This document shows, in pieces, positions 29,804 to 34,868 of a stretch of 34,868 nt of DNA. The translations under genes were made by a program, and so were the position numbers. Position 1 is the stretch's first letter. Each line of letters opens with the position of its first letter. A model generated the notes under the pieces. The model had not been told where the DNA came from, made no database searches, and saw only the letters and a program-made list of their open reading frames with translations. The DNA is from a virus. The DNA is taken from the IMG/VR virus record IMGVR_UViG_3300043539_000654, positions 1 to 34,868 of that record; one strand, 5' to 3'.

Positions 29804-30292
29804 TTACTCGCCTTCAAACGGATCTACAATGTCATCAACCGGTACGGCTTTTCGTAATGGCTTTGTAGCTGCAACCTTTACCGGCTTTACAGTTTCGATA
29901 ATGTTGGTCATCTCACCGTTCATTTTCTGCCGGGTGCCTACCACTACTTGCCATGACTTGGCTTTGAGCGCTTCGATGTCAAGCTCGGCAAATTGTTGGT
30001 TGGTCATGCGTCCAACCATGCCATCGAGCAAGATTGTCAATTTAGCCTTTTCGTTGCCGTAGTAGGTCTTGGTGTATGCCATGAAGCGGAACGGCTGGCC
30101 ATCATCATCACCAACCTCGGTTGATTCAAACACCCACTTAAAGTTGGGTTCGAGTACGTTAGGGTCATCAAAGCTTTTGCCCTGTACCGCTTCGCAATCG
30201 ATCAAAGCACAGATGTAGATACCCTGCTCGGCTACACTGTACTTCTTGCCGCCACCTTCCGAGAACTTCCCGTGTTGTGCAAAAAATCCCAT
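29804..30292 (-). CDS. Putative ssDNA-binding-like replication protein
   Basis: A 162-residue protein resembling the phage family annotated as SSB-like: KYSVAEQGIYICALIDCEAV, FKWVFESTEVGDDDGQPFRF, KLTILLDGMVGRMTNQQFAE, SWQVVVGTRQKMNGEMTNII and an acidic tail (DDIVDPFEGE), typical of proteins that recruit replication partners. I infer single-strand binding from layout and context near the primase-helicase genes; the family is not certain. AAGGAGACGAT precedes ATG 30292. Confidence 0.6.
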   Translation of the reverse strand: MGFFAQHGKFSEGGGKKYSVAEQGIYICALIDCEAVQGKSFDDPNVLEPNFKWVFESTEVGDDDGQPFRFMAYTKTYYGNEKAKLTILLDGMVGRMTNQQFAELDIEALKAKSWQVVVGTRQKMNGEMTNIIETVKPVKVAATKPLRKAVPVDDIVDPFEGE

Positions 30293-30335
30293 ATCGTCTC
30301 CTTGGGCTACCGCCCGGTCATTGGCCCTATTGCCA

Positions 30336-30371
30336 GTTCAATATATACCATACCGGTATAAAGTGCCAAAC
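30336..30371 (-). promoter_or_regulatory. Promoter with operator O6 for the SSB-like gene
   Basis: Minus-strand TTGGCA and TATATA are 16 bp apart. Operator TATATAC-CATAC-CGGTATA (30342-30360) lies between and over them. Its first 11 bases match O1. It restarts transcription for the nucleotide-metabolism genes under repressor control. Confidence 0.65.
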
Positions 30372-30372
30372 A

Positions 30373-30795
30373 TTATTTATGACGTGTACGCATAAACCAA
30401 TCGGGGCACAAACTACCATTACGGATTACATGGTCGTTTGGAACAATGATAAAACCTTCATCAATCAACCCATTATCTGCTTTACAAAATGGATTTGATC
30501 CGTGAGATTTACACCAAGTGTAGCGTAACAGAATGTTTTCATTTTCTTGGATGAGATACGTACCGAGCCCATCATAGCGCCGAGGAATAACACGACCACC
30601 CGCAGCTAGCCACGCTTTTACCAAGTTGAACTCATGCGCCCATCGTTTGAAGTGTTTCTTGTTTTCACGTTGATACCGTCCATATGCTGCATCCAACGTC
30701 TCTGCAATGATTTCCATTTTTCTTCTATTCTTTCTTGGCAATACCTGTACCGGCGCCTTTGCGCCGGGTACACGGTTTGCCCTTTCGTTCCCCAT
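30373..30795 (-). CDS. Hypothetical protein, up to 140 aa
   Basis: No family recognised. It is helical at first (MEIIAETLDAAYGRYQREN), then has TYLIQENENILLRY and a Cys/His group (WCKSHGSNPFCK, SLCPDWF). Two starts are possible: ATG 30795 after GGGAGGG, which is part of a GC-rich hairpin, or ATG 30717 (MEIIAETL) after AAGAA. The shorter one gives 114 residues; the first 26 residues of the long form (ANRVPGAKAPVQVLPRKNRR) are basic and low-complexity, which is why I keep both open. It could be a DNA-binding or zinc-binding protein. Confidence 0.6.
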   Translation of the reverse strand: MGNERANRVPGAKAPVQVLPRKNRRKMEIIAETLDAAYGRYQRENKKHFKRWAHEFNLVKAWLAAGGRVIPRRYDGLGTYLIQENENILLRYTWCKSHGSNPFCKADNGLIDEGFIIVPNDHVIRNGSLCPDWFMRTRHK

Positions 30796-30848
30796 ACCAG
30801 CCCTCCCTTCGGGCTGGGGGGGTAGGTTCTAGGAAGGGGGGGTATTTC

Positions 30849-30901
30849 AAAAGTGTATCTATAAATATACTTAAGGGGATACAGTTTTTCGATACACTTT
30901 T
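30849..30901. repeat. Perfect 11-bp inverted repeat between helicase and 140-aa gene
   Basis: AAAAGTGTATC (30849-30859) and GATACACTTTT (30891-30901) are perfect arms with a 31-base, AT-rich middle; the right arm touches the helicase stop codon. An extra GATACAG lies inside. It may be a terminator-like or protein-binding site. Confidence 0.6.
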
Positions 30902-32214
30902 TACCGCTTGTAATACCGCTTGCTACGGCACTCAATCAGCTGTAATTCCATTGCCTCATCAATGGTTTCCCAAACCAGATTTCTATTCTTCTTCAGCCCA
31001 TCACAGATACCACTTTTGGTCTTGCCGGGGTTGTCTGCCACATACTGAGCAACCCGATCTAATACCTCCGTTTCACTTCCAGCCGTTGTGATTTGCTGTA
31101 GTGCTATCTGCCCCGGTTCATCGGTGTTGAGCCTGTACACAAAGTGGACCCAGTCATCCTCCCCAATGTGCCTGTGTTTGACCGTACGCACGTCATACGT
31201 CTTGGCTTCGATGTCGTGGTTGATAGACAACACCATGTCGGCCTGTGCAGCCAAATCAGAGGCCCCACGCATGGTGTCCTGAGTGATAGCCGTTCCCGGT
31301 GCTAATTTTTTATTATGGTGAAGAATCACAACCGCAGCCCCTGCATCAATCAGTTCTTGAAACCGGTCATAGAGTTTGGCAACCGCGCCATTGTCGTTTT
31401 CATCCATGCCATGCACACGAACAAAAGTATCAACAACCACTAGCTGGATGTCATTATCTTTGATGTACTTCACGAGCGCGTCAACGTGGTACCGCTTGTC
31501 TACCTTGGTATTCTTTTTTTGGATGATATGAAGGTTTGGCAGGTCGGTGTTGTGCATCATGCAGAACCGCCCCCAGAACTGCTTTAGGTTTATTTCCTCA
31601 TTGATGTACAGCACCTTAGCCGGGGTTGTCTCAATGAAGTTGCACCATGGTCTACCTGAAGCGCAAGCAATCGCAAGGTCAATACCAAGCCACGATTTAC
31701 CTGATCCGGATGCGGCAGCAATAAAGTGTAGCCCTTTGTGGATAACCATATTCTCAGCTATCCATTCTTGCTCTGGGCAGTTTTGCCCCTCTTCCTTGAA
31801 GCGCCACCAGTTCCAAATCTCAAGCTCGACTTCCGGTACAACCTTCACCGCCAACTCTTCCCGTAGCATGGCAGGGGTTAACGGTGGTAGGTCGGAATCT
31901 TTCCAGTCTGCCCACGCCCTAGCAACCTTTTCGGTTACCTCGTGTTCTTCCATTGGCGGATCACAATAGGTGCGGTTCCAATCCAAGATGCCAGAAAGTG
32001 CAAAATTGATATGTAGCCGTGTGCTCCTGTAGTACCCCACGCAAGCCGTTAGAGCATTGTCCCGCCCACCGTAAGGGCCGCCCCCTTCAGGGTGCCGTTG
32101 TAATAACTTCTTTAGCGTTCCATCATCGGAATCACTGCCGGTGTACTCGCCACGCTCTGCCCGTGGCTTACGCTTTGGAGTAGCGTCCAGCTCATCAAAC
32201 CATTCATCACCCAA
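30901..32214 (-). CDS. PriCT-domain primase-helicase (RecA-like ATPase)
   Basis: A 437-residue protein. Residues about 32-110 form a PriCT-type primase C-terminal domain (GRDNALTACVGYYRS, then YCDPPMEEHEVTEKVARAWA). A RecA-type ATPase follows: Walker A AASGSGKS (167-174) and Walker B LVVVDTF (258-264), with VVILHHNKK and MRGASDLAAQADMV further on, as in RepA/AAA_25 hexameric helicases. It overlaps the primase gene by 8 bases, so primase and helicase are two proteins made from adjacent frames. The TTG start (32214) follows GAGG. It unwinds DNA at the replication fork. Confidence 0.88.
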   Translation of the reverse strand: MGDEWFDELDATPKRKPRAERGEYTGSDSDDGTLKKLLQRHPEGGGPYGGRDNALTACVGYYRSTRLHINFALSGILDWNRTYCDPPMEEHEVTEKVARAWADWKDSDLPPLTPAMLREELAVKVVPEVELEIWNWWRFKEEGQNCPEQEWIAENMVIHKGLHFIAAASGSGKSWLGIDLAIACASGRPWCNFIETTPAKVLYINEEINLKQFWGRFCMMHNTDLPNLHIIQKKNTKVDKRYHVDALVKYIKDNDIQLVVVDTFVRVHGMDENDNGAVAKLYDRFQELIDAGAAVVILHHNKKLAPGTAITQDTMRGASDLAAQADMVLSINHDIEAKTYDVRTVKHRHIGEDDWVHFVYRLNTDEPGQIALQQITTAGSETEVLDRVAQYVADNPGKTKSGICDGLKKNRNLVWETIDEAMELQLIECRSKRYYKR

Positions 32215-33073
32215 AGTAATACCTCATTATCTCCGGCAGGTCTGCTCGGACGATATCTAATCTATATCTCCATCGCTCGTCAGCTTCAAACACCTGACAC
32301 GCTTCCAATGCTTCGATGAAGAACACATCTAGCGAGTCGGTTATCCTACCGCTTGCGTGATGTATACGTGGCTCTGACTTGCCAAGTTGTCCCTGTAGTG
32401 CGGAAGCCAACAAAGCATCTAAACGTTGATCACCGAGGTGTCGAACCAACAATGATTCCTTGTACGTTGGCCGCATCAAGCCACCCTTCAGTAATACGAC
32501 TGGCTTCGGGTTGCTTTGATCTTTCCAATTTAGCGTGCCGGGGATACGTAGGATGCGATCAAGGTTAGATACATTATCAGTACCGGGTAAAACCTTGTCT
32601 GCAAAGTCTCGTATGCGACCTTCCATTGCTGAACGTTCTCGTGTTGATCCGCAAGCCTTTGAGGAAGATAGAACCTTGTAGCCATGCCAACCATTGCCCG
32701 TATGAACCACGATGTCGCAGCCGTCGAGTAAACCTTGACTACTGCCGGGTACTTTAGAATCAAGGTCAATCCAAACTGCACCTACCTGCTCTATAGAATC
32801 CTTGCCCAGCTTACGTCCCGGTCCTTCAGGTGCAGCACGGGGACATACCCCGCAGTAGACATCGTAACCACGAATGGCTAGGCTGATGATGTGTTGGGTT
32901 AGCGCTTGACCTTCTTCACCTCGCAGACAATAAGGCAGTCTGTAAGTGGTTCGGTTAGCGTGGGGCTTGACCTTAGATAAAGGTCTGATTTCAATGAACC
33001 CGTCTTGATAGGGTTTGAATAGATGCCGCAGGAAGGCGATCGCCATCCCGGCATCCGTGGCTGGTATAGCCAT
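32207..33073 (-). CDS. AEP/RepB-type DNA primase (right-end allele)
   Basis: The 288-residue allele of the primase. D103 and D105 in WIDLD, GNGWHGY (126-132) and DRILRIPGTLNWK (172-184) mark the primase core. It is one residue shorter than the left-end copy (SKVPG-SSQ versus SKVPGASSQ). ATG 33073 follows the structured leader. The unchanged C-terminus (LPEIMRYYFG) overlaps the helicase start, which constrains it. Confidence 0.87.
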   Translation of the reverse strand: MAIPATDAGMAIAFLRHLFKPYQDGFIEIRPLSKVKPHANRTTYRLPYCLRGEEGQALTQHIISLAIRGYDVYCGVCPRAAPEGPGRKLGKDSIEQVGAVWIDLDSKVPGSSQGLLDGCDIVVHTGNGWHGYKVLSSSKACGSTRERSAMEGRIRDFADKVLPGTDNVSNLDRILRIPGTLNWKDQSNPKPVVLLKGGLMRPTYKESLLVRHLGDQRLDALLASALQGQLGKSEPRIHHASGRITDSLDVFFIEALEACQVFEADERWRYRLDIVRADLPEIMRYYFG

Positions 33074-33079
33074 GGGTGT

Positions 33080-33169
33080 AACCTGTTGTCCTTAGAGATA
33101 CCTGCTACTGGTAACCCTTCGGTAGCTACTCCGAAGGGTGGACAAGGTCCATAACCAGAAGGACAGGTT
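33080..33169 (-). promoter_or_regulatory. Structured RNA leader of the primase gene (allele 2)
   Basis: Same nested design as 991-1079. The central stem is ACCCTTCGG (33114-33122) with CCGAAGGGT (33131-33139). The base pair C-G of allele 1 is T-A here, a two-sided change that keeps the pair. The loop sequence and length differ (TAGCTACT versus GGATCAG). CTGGT (33108-33112) pairs with ACCAG (33154-33158), and AACCTG/TCCTT (33080-33093) with AAGGACAGGTT (33159-33169). Confidence 0.65.
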
Positions 33170-33177
33170 CAGCAACA

Positions 33178-33537
33178 TTATACATCGAAAGTAAAACCCA
33201 CGTAATCGGCTATCAACTTGGCTGCATCTGTCCACGAATATGCAATCCGGAAGGTGTAGCCATACGGCATCAAGGCATCTCTAAAAGCCACTTGCCCCGG
33301 TGTCAGCCTACCTTTTCCAGCCTTCATCTCGATGTAAAGCCCGGGCGCCGGGCAAGGTAGAAAGATGTCCCAAACACCCGGTTTGACACCCATGGCTTTG
33401 AACTTTGCAGCTGAACGAGGGTCACGATAGCCACCGTTAGGGCAATGGTAGATACTTGCAAGCTCAGGATGTTTTGACTGCATCAGACGTACCCAAGTAA
33501 TCAAGGCTATCTGCTCGCGGTCTTCAAGATGTTTCAT
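33178..33537 (-). CDS. VRR-NUC domain nuclease (right-end allele)
   Basis: The 119-residue allele of the 1088-1447 nuclease, with the same catalytic pattern (GVWDIF, IEMKAGKG, LTPGQ). About 20 substitutions, many in the C-terminal third (for example FRIAYSWTDAAKLIADYV versus FVVAYSWHDAAKAIADHV). It overlaps the sigma gene stop by 14 bases. Confidence 0.87.
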   Translation of the reverse strand: MKHLEDREQIALITWVRLMQSKHPELASIYHCPNGGYRDPRSAAKFKAMGVKPGVWDIFLPCPAPGLYIEMKAGKGRLTPGQVAFRDALMPYGYTFRIAYSWTDAAKLIADYVGFTFDV

Positions 33538-34345
33538 ATATGGTTCTCATTTCGGCTAGTGCTTTGTAGATGCGCTCTTTGACCACTGATGGCGGTATAC
33601 GGTATCGACTGGCTACCATGTGAATGCTTTGCGGTACACGTCCATCAAGCCCAAGGTGCAGGGCTATCATCTGCCGGGTCTCATCATCCAGTACGCCTAA
33701 CGCTGTCATCAGGGTACCGTCTTCAGCTTCAGAAAAATACTCATCCTCGGCAGATGCTGTAGATCCAAAGATAGCAGTATCACCAAGTACCAGTTGAGAA
33801 CCCTGTACCGGGGTCTCAATAGATACCGGCTCGATGCCTGATGCCGTGCGGCATATCTCGATGGTTTCAATGGTCATACCAGAGCGTTCTGATAACTCGT
33901 CATCGGTCGGTGGTCTGCGCAGCTCCATTTCCAAGATGACGTAGAACCGTTTGAGTTTGTGCCACTTGACCAGTGCGTGTTCGGCTATCCGGATGGTTCG
34001 GTATTGGTTAGATTGATATCGTCTAAGTTTCTGATATAGCCAAGGGTGAGCATAGGTTGAGAAACGTAAGCCACGCTCAGGCTCCCACTTTTCGATGGCA
34101 CGAATCAAGCCCTCAACGCAGTACTGGCAAGCATCCGTGAAGTGTTCTTTGTGTTTGATAACCTTACAGACTTCACGAACGAAAGCAAAGTTATGGCGGA
34201 TCATAGCGTCAAAGCAATTATCTTTATAAATGCCATTCGACCAGCCGTAGTGCAGTAAGACCATCTCATCATGAGATAACAAACGCTCCGGCGCCTTATG
34301 TAAAGCCCGGAGCGTCTGTCGAATAGTACTTGGTCTGGGTATCAA
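33524..34345 (-). CDS. Phage-encoded sigma-70 family factor (right-end allele)
   Basis: The 273-residue allele of the 1434-2255 sigma factor. Regions 2, 3 and 4 are conserved; substitutions are conservative (DD to DN, ALDSE to VLDDE, ELK to EMR). The TTG start at 34345 overlaps the stop of the zinc-ribbon gene exactly as in the other allele, while the 14 codons further upstream diverge, which supports this start over the GTG at 34387. Confidence 0.9.
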   Translation of the reverse strand: MIPRPSTIRQTLRALHKAPERLLSHDEMVLLHYGWSNGIYKDNCFDAMIRHNFAFVREVCKVIKHKEHFTDACQYCVEGLIRAIEKWEPERGLRFSTYAHPWLYQKLRRYQSNQYRTIRIAEHALVKWHKLKRFYVILEMELRRPPTDDELSERSGMTIETIEICRTASGIEPVSIETPVQGSQLVLGDTAIFGSTASAEDEYFSEAEDGTLMTALGVLDDETRQMIALHLGLDGRVPQSIHMVASRYRIPPSVVKERIYKALAEMRTIYETS

Positions 34346-34650
34346 CGAACCCCCTGCGCTCGTAGCAGTGCTGGCTTGGTTTCCCACTCGTATCGTAAAG
34401 CGTCCTTAGCTGCAGCAATCATGCCAAGCAAAAGCAGGACACTTACCGCACAAATAACACCTGCCCGAATAGAATCTCTTACCGCACGGTTACGGCTCAG
34501 GTAGGCTGTCCTGTGGGATTCCAAGGCATAAGCCTTCTCACGAGCCTGCCGGGTTTGCTCCTGCTGGTCTTGCCACTCTGCCATCCGGCAAGCCATACAA
34601 ATCGAATCATTATCCATAACATCATGCGCACAGTCGTTGCATCGTTGCAT
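34342..34650 (-). CDS. Zinc-ribbon single-pass membrane protein (right-end allele)
   Basis: The 102-residue allele of the 2252-2560 gene. All four Cys and the membrane segment are unchanged; differences are concentrated at residues about 31-49, in the charged linker (EQTRQAREKAYALESHR versus AQAQKLRERHYALEAMR). Conserved ends with a variable linker fit a protein whose binding head and membrane anchor matter most. Confidence 0.75.
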   Translation of the reverse strand: MQRCNDCAHDVMDNDSICMACRMAEWQDQQEQTRQAREKAYALESHRTAYLSRNRAVRDSIRAGVICAVSVLLLLGMIAAAKDALRYEWETKPALLRAQGVR

Positions 34651-34668
34651 CGTCTTTTCTCCCTAACC

Positions 34669-34868
34669 TTAGTTGTCAAACGTCTCTGTTTCTACAGTCG
34701 GCTTGATCCGACTCTTACGGCGAATAGTCAAGAGCCTTGCCAAGTCTTCTTCCGCCATGTCCATGGCTTCAGCGAGCTTGGTGAGGTTGCTTGCCTGTGG
34801 TGTCTTTTTACCAGCCATCCAGTCGGATACTTGCGGCTGGGTTGCACCAATGCGTCTTGCCAGCTCCT
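34669..34868 (-). CDS. XRE-family repressor (partial, right-end allele)
   Basis: The last 66 codons of the repressor, cut by the window end; its start and operator would lie to the right. The one amino-acid change seen is in the tail (TIETET to TVETET). The recognition helix is unchanged, so both alleles should bind the same operators. Confidence 0.85.
   Translation of the reverse strand, partial: ELARRIGATQPQVSDWMAGKKTPQASNLTKLAEAMDMAEEDLARLLTIRRKSRIKPTVETETFDN

Noticed and set aside
32207-34868. A true tandem duplication of the sigma-nuclease-primase locus
   Set aside because: The copies reach exactly to the two window ends in prefix-suffix fashion and share an identical 127-base edge, which an end overlap explains better.
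1-34868. tRNA genes, CRISPR arrays, insertion sequences
   Set aside because: I looked on both strands for cloverleaf-like gene segments, regularly spaced repeats and transposase-like frames and saw none; a tRNA or repeat finder could confirm this.

Overview
The window holds essentially one complete genome of a tailed phage with siphovirus-type modules. It carries HK97-type head genes, a lambda-style tail chaperone frameshift, a tape measure, a large terminase, an endolysin and a compact replication module. The host cannot be named from the sequence. Most genes carry a GGGAGATAA-like ribosome binding site, while three head genes appear to use promoters placed right against the start codon. I see no integrase, tRNA, CRISPR array or insertion sequence.

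The two ends overlap. Bases 1-2778 and 32092-34868 carry the same genes in the same order and orientation, but as diverged versions (hand estimate: about 95% protein identity for the sigma factor, 83% for the nuclease, 76% for the primase). The first 127 bases match exactly. A prefix that matches a suffix is what a circular or circularly permuted genome of about 32.1 kb gives when its ends come from two strains. I therefore read the duplicated genes as one locus seen in two alleles.

Layout: a divergent control region at about 2801-2903 separates two transcription units. Rightward (2904-5191) is a short cassette: two small unknown proteins, an ERF single-strand annealing protein, a Gp157-like protein and a double-HTH coiled-coil regulator, ending in a strong terminator. 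Leftward is everything else. In transcription order it begins with a small XRE repressor, a zinc-ribbon membrane protein, a sigma-70 family factor, a VRR-NUC nuclease, an AEP/RepB-type primase and a PriCT-ATPase helicase. These are followed by an SSB-like protein, DUF3310, an HTH-DUF2829 fusion, ThyX, a DUF2829/Tad2-like protein, a ParB-like protein, a cytosine methyltransferase and TerS/TerL. After two small self-contained genes come portal, minor head protein, protease, capsid, connectors, a holin-like pair, a beta-helix spike, tail genes and finally the endolysin.

Control: a 19-bp palindrome, TATA-N2-C-N5-G-N2-TATA, occurs at six places, always in a likely early promoter. It is the probable operator of the XRE repressor. 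A separate 11-mer, TGTGGGATACT, sits 5-6 bases upstream of the portal, protease and connector start codons, twice just after a terminator. It is a candidate late promoter giving leaderless mRNAs, possibly read by the phage sigma factor. A covarying RNA hairpin in the primase leader, a -1 frameshift site with its downstream hairpin, and the HTH-DUF2829 gene next to a Tad2-like gene are the other points of interest.
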